From: an uncultured Desulfobacterales bacterium
Lineage (GTDB): Bacteria; Desulfobacterota; Desulfobacteria; Desulfobacterales; SpSt-501
Length of the DNA stretch: 64,000 bases
Reading direction: 5' to 3'
NCBI GenBank assembly: GCA_938048455.1
Contig: CALIUY010000019.1
Span: 1 to 64,000 of the forward strand
A program made the translations under genes and the position numbers. This document shows positions 53,914 through 62,656 of the stretch, in pieces. Each line of letters opens with the position of its first letter. Positions within the stretch are counted from its first letter, which is position 1. The notes under the pieces are model-generated. The model did no database searches and was not told the DNA's origin. It was given only the letters and a program-made list of their open reading frames with translations.

Positions 53914-55479
53914 TCAAGCCTTTCGCGCGGCGGCCAGGCGGCGCGCGATGGCCTGGGCGGTCGGGGTGAGCGACAGGCCCCCGGCCCCCGTGCAGCGGAG
54001 CTCGGGCGGAAGCCTTCTTCCTACATCGGCCATGGCCGCGATCGCCTCATCGAGGGGAATCACGGGATCGAAGCCCGCCAGCGCGAGGTTGGCGCAGGCG
54101 AGGGCGTTGGCGACGGCCAGCACGTTGCGCCCGAGACAGGGGACCTCCACGCGGTTGGCGACCGGGTCGCAGACGAGGCCGAGCACGTTCTGCAGCGCCA
54201 TCGAGGCCGCCGCCGTCGCCCGGGTCGCCTCACCGCGGCTCAACGTGACGAGGGCGGCCGCCGCCATGGCCGAAGCGGCGCCGCACTCGGCAAGGCAGCC
54301 GCCGAGCTCGGCGGCGAAGGTGGCGCGGGCGGCGATGAAGACGCCGACCAGGCCGGCGGCGAGCAGCCCTTCCGCGGCCGCCTCCGGGCCGAGCTCGAGC
54401 GTGTCGACCAGGCCGTGCACGGCGGCGGGGACCGCGCCGCAGGATCCGGCGGTGGGCGCGGCGACGATCGTCCCGAAGGCGCTTTTCACCTCCATGAGGG
54501 CCGCGGCGTAAAGGAGCATCCGGTTGAGGGCTCCGGTCTCGATCAATCCTCCCCGTGAGAGGGCCGCGCCAAACGCGGGGGCCTGGGCGGGAAGGATGCG
54601 GTCGGGATGTTCGGTGCCGGCAATACCTTGGCCGATCGCCCGGGCAAGGATTGCGGCCAGCCGTTGCATGCGCCGGAGGATCTCGTCCCCGGAGAGGCCG
54701 CTGCGGGCGCTTTCGTAGACTGCGGCGAGCCGGGCGAGATCGAGGTCCCGGTTGCGGTTCCAGGCGAGCATCTCCGTGCAGGAAAGAAACGGCACGCGAA
54801 TCTCCGGACGGGTAAGCACGGGGAGAACGGGCCGGAGGGGACGCACCCAGCGCACGCCGGAAAGGCGGGAGAGTTCCCGGAGGGCGGTTTCGGGGGCAGG
54901 TTCGGGCGTCCGCATTTCGATCAGGATACCGGCCTCTCCGCTGTGGGGGAGAACCTCGGCCCTCGCGGGAAGACCGGCGGGCAAATCCGCGGGGGAGAAG
55001 CCCCGGTCGGCCGCCAGCAGGGTCACGTGGCGGTCGCCGCGAAGCGAGAGGGAAATGCCGTCGATCGCCGTCACCTCGACCATGCCTCCGCCGGTTGAGA
55101 GGGCGATCATCTCGTGATGCTCCCCTTCGCCCTCCAGGGTCAGCCGGTAGGTGTTCGGGTGGGGGTCGCCGAAGGAGCCGATCCGGATCTCGGTGGCGAT
55201 TCCCCGGCGCGCGAGTTCCTCCGCGGCGTCGGCGAGACGTTCGTCGTCTGCTTCCCAGCCGAGCAAGCCGGCGAAGAGGCCGATGTCCGACCCCTGTTCC
55301 GCGTGCGTGTGGGCCAGCGAGCCGGCGGCGTCGAATTCCAGGCGCAGCCGCTTGATCCGGCCGGCCAGGAGATCGTGCGCCAGGCGCCCGATACGCACCG
55401 CGGCCGCACAGTGCGAGCTCGACGGCCCGCGCATGACCGGGCCGATCACGTCGTTGAAGATGCTGGGGGGGAGGCCCAT
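53914..55479 (-). CDS. sdaA: L-serine dehydratase, iron-sulfur type, fused beta-alpha chain
   Basis: A 521-residue enzyme converting L-serine to pyruvate and ammonia. The beta domain (residues 1-160) has FNDVIGPVMRGPSSSHCAAA and GSLAHTHAEQGSDIGLFAGL. An ACT-like segment follows (about 155-215), then the alpha domain with the cysteines that bind the [4Fe-4S] cluster: APTAGSCGAVPAA, GGCLAECGAASAM, VCDPVANRVEVPCLGRN and LRCTGAGGL. The cluster is oxygen-labile, which fits the glycyl radical neighbour. The gene starts 31 bases after the glycyl radical enzyme stop, so both are likely on one transcript. It is somewhat longer than E. coli SdaA (454) because of the ACT-like insert. Confidence 0.92.
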   Translation of the reverse strand: MGLPPSIFNDVIGPVMRGPSSSHCAAAVRIGRLAHDLLAGRIKRLRLEFDAAGSLAHTHAEQGSDIGLFAGLLGWEADDERLADAAEELARRGIATEIRIGSFGDPHPNTYRLTLEGEGEHHEMIALSTGGGMVEVTAIDGISLSLRGDRHVTLLAADRGFSPADLPAGLPARAEVLPHSGEAGILIEMRTPEPAPETALRELSRLSGVRWVRPLRPVLPVLTRPEIRVPFLSCTEMLAWNRNRDLDLARLAAVYESARSGLSGDEILRRMQRLAAILARAIGQGIAGTEHPDRILPAQAPAFGAALSRGGLIETGALNRMLLYAAALMEVKSAFGTIVAAPTAGSCGAVPAAVHGLVDTLELGPEAAAEGLLAAGLVGVFIAARATFAAELGGCLAECGAASAMAAAALVTLSRGEATRATAAASMALQNVLGLVCDPVANRVEVPCLGRNVLAVANALACANLALAGFDPVIPLDEAIAAMADVGRRLPPELRCTGAGGLSLTPTAQAIARRLAAARKA

Positions 55480-55510
55480 GTCGCTGTTTCCCTAAGTCGG
55501 CGCTTGGCCT

Positions 55511-57871
55511 TCAGCCGCCGCGATGCGCCGTGCGGCGGATGATTTCCTCCTGGATGCCGGGGTCGAGGTCCACGAAGAAGTCGCTGTAGCCCGCCACGCG
55601 CACCAGCAGATCGCGGTATTCGCGGGGGTGCTCCTGAGCCCGGCGGAGGGTGGCGTCGTCGACGATGTTGAACTGCACGTGGTGTCCGTGCAGGCGGAAG
55701 TAGGTGCGGATGAGCTGGGCGAGCTTGGCGAGATCACGCTCGCTTTTCAGAAAATCGGGCAGGAAGCGCAGGTTGAGCAGGGTCCCTCCGCTGCGCGATT
55801 GGTCGATCCGGGCGAGCGAACGCAGGACCGCGGTCGGCCCCGCGCGGTCGGCCCCCGGGGCGGGGGAGGCCCCGTCGGAGACCGGTTCGCCCGCATGCCG
55901 GCCGTCGGCGGAGGCGGCGAGCATGCGGCCGAAATAGACATGGCAGGTGGTCGAAAGCAGATTCAAGTGCCAGCGGCCCCCGCGTGTGTTCGGCCGGCCG
56001 TCGATCGCCCGGAGCAAGGATCCGTAGACGCGCTCGAGCAGCCGGTCGGCGCGCTCGTCGTCGTTGCCGTAGCGGGGGGTCCGGTTCCGCAGCGTAAGCC
56101 GCAAAGGCTCCTCCCCCGCGAAGTCGCGGGCGAGCGCTTGAACGAGGCGGGGAAGGGGCAGGGCGGCTTTTTCGAAAACGTGGGTGCGGATGGCGGAGAG
56201 GGCGTCGACCGTGGTCCCGATCCCGACGCAGGCGATGAAGGAGGTGTTGTAGCGCGGGCCGCCGTCGGTGTAGTCGCGGCCGCGGGCGATACAATCCCGG
56301 ATCAGCACGGAGAGAAACGGCGCCGGGCAGGTTCGGGCGACGATGCGCTCGATGCGATGGCTCCCCCCGACCTTGAGATCGACCGCCCAGCGGAGCTGGG
56401 CTTCGAAAGCGCCGTAGAGCCGATCGAAGCCAGGGAAGGTTTCCGCCTTTCCCGTGCGCAAACCGATGGGATTCCCGGTCCGGAGGTCGCAGCCGTCGTT
56501 CAGGGCGAACTCGAGGAGCTTCGGCACGTTCAGGTAGCCGGTCAGAATGTAGGCCTCCTTGCCGAAGGCGCCCGTTTCGATGCAGCCGCTCGTTCCCCCT
56601 TCGCGCGCGTCCTCGAGGCTTTTGCCCGCGGCGAGCAGTTCCTGGACGACGAGATCGGCGTTGAAGACGGAGGGCCAGCCGTTTCCCTCGCGGATCACGC
56701 GGCAAGCGGCGAGAAGGTAGCGCTCCGGGGTGATCCGGCTGAGATGCAGACTCGGCTGGGGCTGAAGCAGCCGGAGCTCGGAGGCCACCTCGAGGATCAG
56801 CTCGGTCAACGCGGAGGCCCCGCTTCCCCCATCGGGGGTCAGCCCGCCCAGGTTGACTTGGGTGAAGTCGTTGTAGGTGCCGCTTTCCTTCGCGGTCACG
56901 CCGACCTTGGGCGGCGCGGGATGGTTGTTCACCTTGATCCAGAAGCAGGCGAGCAGCTCCTTCGCCTGCTCGCGCGTGAGGCTGCCCTCGCGGAGCCCCT
57001 GATCATAGAACGGCTGCAGGTGTTGGTCGAGATGCCCCGGGCTCATGGCGTCCCAGCCGTTCAACTCCGTGATCACGGCGAGGTGCACGAACCAGTAGGC
57101 CTGGAGGGCTTCCCAGAAATCCCGGGGGGGATGGGCGGGCACCCGGCGGCAGACGGCGGCGATGCGCCGCAGCTCCGCTCTTCGCACGGGATCGGGCTGG
57201 CGGGCCGCCTGCTCTTCGGCCCGCGCGGCGTGGCGGCCGGCGAAGGCGATAACCGCCTCACAGGCGATGTCCATGGCGCGGAGTTGTTCGGCGCGGTCGC
57301 GGACCTCGGGGTCGGTGAGATCGTCCAAGGCCGCCAGACTCGCCGCGATCTCGGCCTGCAGATCGCGCAGGCCGCGGCGGTAGATCAAGCCGTCGAGCGC
57401 CGTGTGACCCGGCGCGCGTTGCTCCAGGAACTCGGTGAAGACCCCGGCATCGTAGGCCGCGCGCCACTCGGGGGTGAGCTCCGCGAAGATGCGCTCCCGA
57501 ACGGTGCGTCCCTCCCAGAAGGGAATCACCTCGGTTGCGTAACGGGCGATGTCCTCGGGCGCGACCCGGTAAGCGGTGCGGGGCCGGGAGTCGAGGACCC
57601 GCAGATCCTCCGGGCTGTGGCAGGTCCATTCGGGGAACGTGGGTACGGCTTTGGGCGCGGGGCCGCGTTCCCCGACGATCAGTTCGTCTTCGCCCAGAAA
57701 GATCGTTTTTTCCGCCAGAAGATCCCGGAAGATCAGCGCGCGCAAAACGGGGGTCGAGTAACGGCCCCCGTGGCGGCGGGCCGCGTCGGTGACGAGAAGC
57801 GCACGCTCGATCGACAGGCTGACGGGTGTCTCGAGACTTCGGGCGCGCAGGCGTTCGATCCGCGGGGTCAT
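55511..57871 (-). CDS. Glycyl radical enzyme of the trans-4-hydroxyproline dehydratase (HypD) type
   Basis: A 786-residue glycyl radical enzyme. The thiyl loop is GGTSGCIETGAFGKEAYILT (Cys430, Glu432) and the radical site is VRVAGYSDFF (Gly761). From family knowledge, C. difficile HypD (789 residues) uses H160, D278, S334, F340, C434, E436, Y450 and G765. The matching residues here are H156, D274, S330, F336, C430, E432, Y446 and G761, a constant offset of four. HypD dehydrates trans-4-hydroxy-L-proline to pyrroline-5-carboxylate. The match is from memory, and related dehydratases share part of the set, so the substrate is an inference. GGAGG precedes the ATG. The gene follows the activase by five bases and precedes serine dehydratase by 31. 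The usual partner proC is not in the window. Confidence 0.88.
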   Translation of the reverse strand: MTPRIERLRARSLETPVSLSIERALLVTDAARRHGGRYSTPVLRALIFRDLLAEKTIFLGEDELIVGERGPAPKAVPTFPEWTCHSPEDLRVLDSRPRTAYRVAPEDIARYATEVIPFWEGRTVRERIFAELTPEWRAAYDAGVFTEFLEQRAPGHTALDGLIYRRGLRDLQAEIAASLAALDDLTDPEVRDRAEQLRAMDIACEAVIAFAGRHAARAEEQAARQPDPVRRAELRRIAAVCRRVPAHPPRDFWEALQAYWFVHLAVITELNGWDAMSPGHLDQHLQPFYDQGLREGSLTREQAKELLACFWIKVNNHPAPPKVGVTAKESGTYNDFTQVNLGGLTPDGGSGASALTELILEVASELRLLQPQPSLHLSRITPERYLLAACRVIREGNGWPSVFNADLVVQELLAAGKSLEDAREGGTSGCIETGAFGKEAYILTGYLNVPKLLEFALNDGCDLRTGNPIGLRTGKAETFPGFDRLYGAFEAQLRWAVDLKVGGSHRIERIVARTCPAPFLSVLIRDCIARGRDYTDGGPRYNTSFIACVGIGTTVDALSAIRTHVFEKAALPLPRLVQALARDFAGEEPLRLTLRNRTPRYGNDDERADRLLERVYGSLLRAIDGRPNTRGGRWHLNLLSTTCHVYFGRMLAASADGRHAGEPVSDGASPAPGADRAGPTAVLRSLARIDQSRSGGTLLNLRFLPDFLKSERDLAKLAQLIRTYFRLHGHHVQFNIVDDATLRRAQEHPREYRDLLVRVAGYSDFFVDLDPGIQEEIIRRTAHRGG

Positions 57872-57876
57872 GATCG

Positions 57877-58854
57877 CTAACCTCCGATCCGCACTTCGAG
57901 GCCGTAGGCGGAAAGACGGCGGGCGGCCTCTTCCACGGCTTCGGGGCAGGGGGCCTCGGTGTTCGGGAGCGGGACGGGGAGTTTAAGACTCCGATACTTG
58001 CCGTCCGCCGCGCGGTGATAGGGAAGCAGGTCCACGGGCGGTCGCCGAGGAAGACGAGCGATGAAGGCTCCGGCGGCCGCAAGGTCGTCGGCACCGTCGT
58101 TCACGCCGGGGATAAGCGGGATGCGGACGATCAGATCGACTTGCTTTTCGGCAAGAGAAACGAGATTTCGCAAAATCAAGCGGTTATCGACACCGACGGC
58201 GCGGCGGTGCCGTGCGGGGTCGATCAGCTTGAGGTCGAAGAGGAAAAGCTCCGTCATCCCGGCCGCCGCGGCAAGGAGCGCAGGCTCGGTGTATCCCGAG
58301 GTGTCGACGGCGCGGTGGAAGCCCCGAGCGCCGCAGGCGTCCAGGGCTGCGAGCAGAAAAGCGGGCTGGGCGAAGGGTTCACCTCCGGAAAAGGTGACGC
58401 CGCCTCCTCCTTCTTCGAAGAAAGGCCGATCGCGCTCGAGAATCGCGAGCAGTTCCTCGATTTCGATCCTCCGGGACAGCCGCTCGAGGGCCTCGGTCGG
58501 GCAGACTTCGGCGCAGCGGCCGCAACGGCGGCAACACGACGGATCGATCCCGATTTCCCCTTCTTTCCGGCGGCAGGCGCCTGTCGGGCAGGAGGCGACA
58601 CAGGTGCCGCAGCCGATGCAGCGACCCGCATCCCAGAGGATCGCCGGAAGATCGAGACGATGCTCCGGGTTGTGGCACCAGAGGCAGGTCAGGGGGCATC
58701 CTTTAAAGAAAACCGTGGTGCGGATCCCCGGACCGTCATGGATCGCACAGCGCATGATGTTGAAGACAAGCCCCGTGGGGGAGGACTCAGCCCTTCGGAT
58801 CGTCCCGAGAGAATAAGGCGAGTCGGGAATTTGGGGGGCGGGCATCGTTTCCAT
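57877..58854 (-). CDS. Glycyl radical enzyme activating enzyme (radical SAM)
   Basis: A 325-residue activase that installs the glycyl radical on the enzyme encoded next. The radical SAM motif is CPLTCLWC (Cys53, 57, 60), preceded by the usual IHDGPGIRTTVFFKG. Two ferredoxin-like clusters follow: CIGCGTCVASC (Cys79, 82, 85, 89) and CRRCGRCAEVC (Cys108, 111, 114, 118). Later parts are GGGVTFSGGEPFAQPAFL, LFLFDLKLIDPARHR and RIPLIPGVND. This architecture is that of activases for HypD, CutC and glycerol dehydratase types rather than PflA. The start may be ATG 58854 or 58845. It is the first gene of the leftward operon, divergent from the FCD regulator. Confidence 0.93.
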   Translation of the reverse strand: METMPAPQIPDSPYSLGTIRRAESSPTGLVFNIMRCAIHDGPGIRTTVFFKGCPLTCLWCHNPEHRLDLPAILWDAGRCIGCGTCVASCPTGACRRKEGEIGIDPSCCRRCGRCAEVCPTEALERLSRRIEIEELLAILERDRPFFEEGGGGVTFSGGEPFAQPAFLLAALDACGARGFHRAVDTSGYTEPALLAAAAGMTELFLFDLKLIDPARHRRAVGVDNRLILRNLVSLAEKQVDLIVRIPLIPGVNDGADDLAAAGAFIARLPRRPPVDLLPYHRAADGKYRSLKLPVPLPNTEAPCPEAVEEAARRLSAYGLEVRIGG

Positions 58855-59260
58855 GATCCGGGATCTTGCTGCGGATTCAAAGCTTGCCCAAGATTCCTCT
58901 GCGGGGGGATGGGTTAGGGGTTGGATTCATCTTTCGTTTCAGTTGATCTCTTGGCCCGGCTCTTGATCGTGGATGAGTCGATTTTTTAGTGGTCCATATC
59001 CCGGATGTTTTTTTGGTCTCATCCTAATCCTGATGCCCAAGATGTTCGTGATGTGGTCTGAAGAGCTGATGAGTTCTAACGCCATGCAGCCACAGCTGTC
59101 AAGTCACGATTTGGATCCATTTTTCAGATTCTTTACCCCTTGACCGGACCAGGAAATTTTTTTAAGGAATTTGGTCGAATGGTCTGAACACCAGAAGTGT
59201 TTTTTCTCTCGGATATCAGAAAACACATTCGCCGAGGATCTCGGCGGAGGGAAAAGCCGG
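58855..59260. promoter_or_regulatory. Divergent control region with six TGGTC half-sites
   Basis: A 406-bp, comparatively AT-rich region with no gene, between the glycyl radical operon and its probable regulator. The half-site TGGTC occurs at 58990, 59014, 59054, 59172 and 59180 on the plus strand and at 59147-59151 on the minus strand (GACCA). The last pair forms the palindrome TGGTCTGAACACCA (59180-59193), the T-G-G-T...A-C-C-A form bound by FadR-like GntR proteins. These are likely operators for the regulator at 59261. Poly-T and TATAT-like tracts near 58980-59013 could hold the leftward promoter. Confidence 0.6.
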
Positions 59261-59962
59261 ATGCAGTTTGAGGCCATTCCGCGCCGCACAGCTCCCGACA
59301 AGGTGGTCGAACAGCTTCTTTCGCGAATCAAGTCCGGCGAGCTCGCTCCCGGGATGCAGCTTCCACCGCAGCGCGAACTGGCGCGACAATTCGGGGTCGG
59401 CCGGTCTTCCGTGCGCGAGGCCCTGAACGCCCTATCGGTTATGGGGTTTGTCGAGGTCTTTCAAGGAAAAGGGACCTTTATCGCCGGGGAAATCCCCGGA
59501 TCGGATCCCACGGCGGCCGCCGTGCGTGCGGCCTTCCAGGCGGAGAGCCTTCTCGATCTTCTCGAGCTGCGCGAGACCCTGGAGTGCCGGGCGGCGGAGC
59601 TTGCCGCCGAGCGTATCGAAGCCAGCCAGCTTGCCTCGCTGCGGCGTTGCCTTCAGGCGATCGAACGCGCGGGACAGGACTACTCCGCTTTTCTTGCCGC
59701 GGACCTCGACTACCATCGGCGGCTCTGCGAGGCCTCGGGCAATCGGGCTTTCGTCGAGATTTTGACCCCGCTTCTTTCCCGTGTGGCCGAGCAACATGGG
59801 CGGCTCAAGACCGGCCGGATCTCGGAAGACTACCGCGAACATTCGATCCGCACCCTGAAGCAGCTGACGGCTTGCCTCGAGCGCGAAGACGGCCGGGGAG
59901 CCCGCGAATGGATGCGCGACCACCTGAACGCCATCCGCGGCGAGCTGAAGGAGCTGCTCTGA
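59261..59962 (+). CDS. FadR/FCD-type GntR transcriptional regulator
   Basis: A 233-residue regulator. The winged helix-turn-helix is visible (VVEQLLSRIKSGELAPGMQL, PPQRELARQFGVGRSSVREA, LSVMGFVEVFQGKGTFI), and the C-terminal FCD domain carries the metal-binding His/Asp residues (DLDYHRRLCEASGN, YREHSIRTLKQL, WMRDHLNAI). FCD domains of this kind often sense small organic acids. ATG 59261 is chosen because GGAGGG lies nine bases upstream; earlier in-frame starts add a segment with no homology. It is divergent from the glycyl radical operon across a region with TGGTC repeats and probably represses that operon and itself until an acid intermediate appears. Confidence 0.9.
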   Translation: MQFEAIPRRTAPDKVVEQLLSRIKSGELAPGMQLPPQRELARQFGVGRSSVREALNALSVMGFVEVFQGKGTFIAGEIPGSDPTAAAVRAAFQAESLLDLLELRETLECRAAELAAERIEASQLASLRRCLQAIERAGQDYSAFLAADLDYHRRLCEASGNRAFVEILTPLLSRVAEQHGRLKTGRISEDYREHSIRTLKQLTACLEREDGRGAREWMRDHLNAIRGELKELL

Positions 59963-60323
59963 TGTGTCGGCTCTCCGGCAAGCCTCGAGCCGTCTCTTCC
60001 CCGGCGGCGAAGCCGAGCTCTCGGCCCCGGCCTTTTTCCCGCAGCCCTTCGAATTGTATTTCATAATACAACAGTCGGTCCGAAAAACCCTCCGCTTGTA
60101 TCCCCGCCTGCTCCTCCCGCGGCCTGATCTTCGCCGTGCGGTGACGGCGGCCGGACCCGAGGGCGAAGAAGGAATAAGACCCGAGCGACAGCGCCGGCGG
60201 GGCGAAGCGGAGAGCCCTCCCGCCTGGACCTCGAAAACGAGGTCAAAAGCGTTTGCCCATTCAAGGCGGCAGGCGCGGTTTCCGACCCAGGAGATCGGCC
60301 GGGAGATCAATTTCCAGCCGGGA
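59963..60323. other. Convergent intergenic region containing a short palindrome
   Basis: A 361-bp stretch between the 3' ends of the regulator and the SDR gene with no supported gene. It includes the palindrome at 60051-60071. No U-run terminator was seen. Confidence 0.5.
60051..60071. repeat. Short palindrome GAATTGTA...TACAA (copy 2)
   Basis: GAATTGTATTTCATAATACA plus A shows TTGTATT paired with AATACAA around TCAT. It is nearly the same as the element at 30132, 30 kb away. Here it lies between two convergent gene ends, which argues against a promoter role and for a dispersed repeat or transcription-ending structure. Confidence 0.5.
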
Positions 60324-61097
60324 TCAGGGGATCCCCCCCATGGCGGCGGTCAATCCGCCGTCGACGATGAGGGTCTGACCGGTGATGAAGGCCGCCGCGG
60401 GCGATGCCAGAAAGAGAACGGCCTGCGCGATGTCTTGCGGCTCGGCCCAGCGCCCAAGGGGGGTGCGTGCCTTCACGGCCGCTTCCAGGGTGGGATCGGT
60501 CCATTGAGAACGCGTGAGCTCGGTGCGCGTGAACCCCGGGGCGACGGCGTTCACGCGGATCCCGTGGGGCGCCCATTCCACGGCGAGCGCGCGGGTGAGC
60601 TGCCGCAGTCCGGCCTTGGTCATGGCGTAGGCGGCGACCCCCGGGCGGGCGATCTCCGCGAGGATGGAGGAGATGTTCACGATCGCCCCGGGTTTGCCGG
60701 AGGCGATGCGCTCCTGGGCGAATTCGCAGGAAAGCCGGTAGGTCGCCGTGAGGTGGAGATCGATCAGCCGGTGCAGTCCTTCCGCCTCGATCGTCTGGGC
60801 GGGCCCGCGCAGGATGGCCCCGGCGTTGTTGACGAGGATGTCGATGCCGCCCGCCGCCGCGGCCGCCCGGCGGAAAGTCTGCGGGACTTCCTCCGCTCGC
60901 GAAAGGTCGCAGGGCAGAGTCCATACCCGGGGGGAGCCGATCCGGGAGGCCGCTTCGTCGAGCCGCGCGCGGTCGCGTGCGACGAGAACGACCGCGGCGC
61001 CGGCGGCGGCGAAACTCTGGGCGATGCCGAGGCCGATGCCGCGGCTTGCCCCGGTGACAAGAGCGGTCCGGCCGTCGAGGCGGAAAGCATCCAGCAT
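60324..61097 (-). CDS. Short-chain dehydrogenase/reductase (gluconate 5-dehydrogenase-like)
   Basis: A 257-residue classical SDR. It has the NAD(P) motif VTGASRGIGLGIAQSFAAAG, the structural NNAG in DILVNNAGAILRG, catalytic Ser in NISSILAEIARPG with Tyr and Lys in YAMTKAGLRQL, and the C-terminal PLGRWAEPQDIAQAVLFLAS. The overall pattern is closest to gluconate 5-dehydrogenase/KduD-like oxidoreductases acting on sugar acids or hydroxyacids. GAAAGG precedes the ATG by seven bases. It is divergent from the hydroxypyruvate reductase gene (201 bases), and the two could act on related hydroxy/oxo acids. Confidence 0.87.
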   Translation of the reverse strand: MLDAFRLDGRTALVTGASRGIGLGIAQSFAAAGAAVVLVARDRARLDEAASRIGSPRVWTLPCDLSRAEEVPQTFRRAAAAAGGIDILVNNAGAILRGPAQTIEAEGLHRLIDLHLTATYRLSCEFAQERIASGKPGAIVNISSILAEIARPGVAAYAMTKAGLRQLTRALAVEWAPHGIRVNAVAPGFTRTELTRSQWTDPTLEAAVKARTPLGRWAEPQDIAQAVLFLASPAAAFITGQTLIVDGGLTAAMGGIP

Positions 61098-61298
61098 CGC
61101 GAAACCTTTCGGAGCATGGATCGTGGATTCTTTGCCGTGCCGGGAAAGGTAGCTCGGCCTCTCTTCGTTGTAAAGCGCCTTCCGGCGCGCCGGACGAAAG
61201 GGAGCGGTCTTGATTCCCCCCGCAGGATCTCCTAATTTCTCGGGCCCGGACGGGAGGCCGAGCGCTTCCTCAAGGAAAGAGGTCGGCGGAGGTGCCCG

Positions 61299-62447
61299 AT
61301 GCCGCAACGGCAATGGCGGTCCCATTTCCCGCAAGGAAGTCGGCGCGTCGTGGTGACGCAGGAGCTGCCCGGAAGGCGCTGGCTTGAAATGCTTCGTGCC
61401 GCCGGTTGCCGGGTCGATGTTTGCCGCGCCGATTCCCCCCTGAGCGCCGAGGAGATTCGCACCGCGATCGGCGACCGCTGCGACGGGGTCATCGGCCAGG
61501 TGACCGAGACGTGGGGGGAGAACGAGTTCCGGGCCTTGCGGGCGGCCGGCGGTTGCGCCTACAGCAACTATGCGGTCGGCTACAACAACGTCGATCTCGC
61601 CGCGGCCACGCGCTTGGGGATCGCCGTCGGCAACACGCCTGGGGTGCTGACGGAGACGACGGCCGAACTGGCCGCCGCGCTCGCGCTGGCTGCAGCGCGA
61701 AGGCTCGGGGAAAGCGAGCGCTTCCTGCGGGCCGGGAAATTCCGCACCTGGCTGCCGACCCTCTTTCTCGGGACCCTCTTTCGCGGCAAGACCGCGGGCG
61801 TCGTCGGCGCCGGACGCATCGGCGTCGCCGCGGCGCGCATCTTCGTCGAGGGCTTCCGCATGCATCTGATCTACCAGGATCCGCGCCCGCAACCGGCACT
61901 TGAGGAGCGGGTGCGGGCTTTTTCCGGCTTTCTCGCGGCCCAGGGAGAGCCTCCCGTTTCCTGCCGCCGGGCCGAGACGCTCGAGGAGCTTCTGGCAGCC
62001 TCCGATCTGGTGAGCCTCCACACCCCGCTCACCGCGGAGACCCGACACCTGATCGACGCCCGGCGGCTGGCGGCGATGAAGCCGGATGCGGTGCTCGTGA
62101 ACACCAGCCGCGGGCCCGTGATCGACGAGGCGGCCTTGGTCGAGCATTGCCGCCGCCATCCCGACTTCCGGGCGGGCCTGGATGTCTACGAGCGGGAGCC
62201 CGAGCTCGCCGCCGGCCTGGCCGACCTTGAAAACGTGGTCCTGCTGCCTCACATCGGCTCGGCGAGCCCCGAGGCGCGCGAGGGGATGGCGATTCTCGCC
62301 GCGGCCAACGTCGCCGCAAGACTCCTCGGACATCCTGCGTGGAACCGGCCCGAGATCGAGGCCTTCCTCGGCGAGGATCCCCCGCCGGCCTCGCCGAGCC
62401 TCCTGAACGCCGCGGAGCTGGGCATCGCCCGTTTCGGGGAGGCCTGA
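61299..62447 (+). CDS. Hydroxypyruvate/glyoxylate reductase, plant HPR1-like
   Basis: A 382-residue D-2-hydroxyacid dehydrogenase. The order of motifs fits the longer HPR1 (peroxisomal hydroxypyruvate reductase) type: CAYSNYAVGYNNVDLAAATR, NTPGVLTETTAELAAALAL, WLPTLFLGTLFRGKTAGVVG with AGRIG, FRMHLIYQDPRPQ, SLHTPLTAETRHLI and VLVNTSRGPVIDEAALVEH (Arg), GLDVYEREPELA (Glu) and LPHIGSASPEARE (His). It would reduce hydroxypyruvate to D-glycerate or glyoxylate to glycolate with NAD(P)H. Hydroxypyruvate is the transamination product of serine, which fits the neighbouring serine dehydratase. GGAGG lies six bases before the ATG. Confidence 0.9.
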   Translation: MPQRQWRSHFPQGSRRVVVTQELPGRRWLEMLRAAGCRVDVCRADSPLSAEEIRTAIGDRCDGVIGQVTETWGENEFRALRAAGGCAYSNYAVGYNNVDLAAATRLGIAVGNTPGVLTETTAELAAALALAAARRLGESERFLRAGKFRTWLPTLFLGTLFRGKTAGVVGAGRIGVAAARIFVEGFRMHLIYQDPRPQPALEERVRAFSGFLAAQGEPPVSCRRAETLEELLAASDLVSLHTPLTAETRHLIDARRLAAMKPDAVLVNTSRGPVIDEAALVEHCRRHPDFRAGLDVYEREPELAAGLADLENVVLLPHIGSASPEAREGMAILAAANVAARLLGHPAWNRPEIEAFLGEDPPPASPSLLNAAELGIARFGEA

Positions 62448-62656
62448 GGTTCCGTTCCTGTCCAATCTCTTCTCTCACCCCTCCCGGCTCCGGCTTGCAT
62501 CCGGCGGCCGATCGGGAATAGGATGCCCCCGGGGAGTCGATCATCGGCAAGGCGGAACCCGGCGGGCAAGATCCCCGAAGTGCCCGGGGAGGAGAGAGCC
62601 GCCCCCCGCGTTCCGTGTCGGCGGTGGTAAAACTCTACAGCAGAAAGGAGAGGCCG

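Noticed and set aside
55523-57880. 785-codon open frame antisense to the glycyl radical enzyme
   Set aside because: Pure mirror frame; the opposite strand has thiyl and glycyl radical motifs in the right places.
62448-62656. Riboswitch upstream of glutamate dehydrogenase
   Set aside because: No conserved glutamine, glycine or cobalamin riboswitch core was recognisable in the 209-bp leader.
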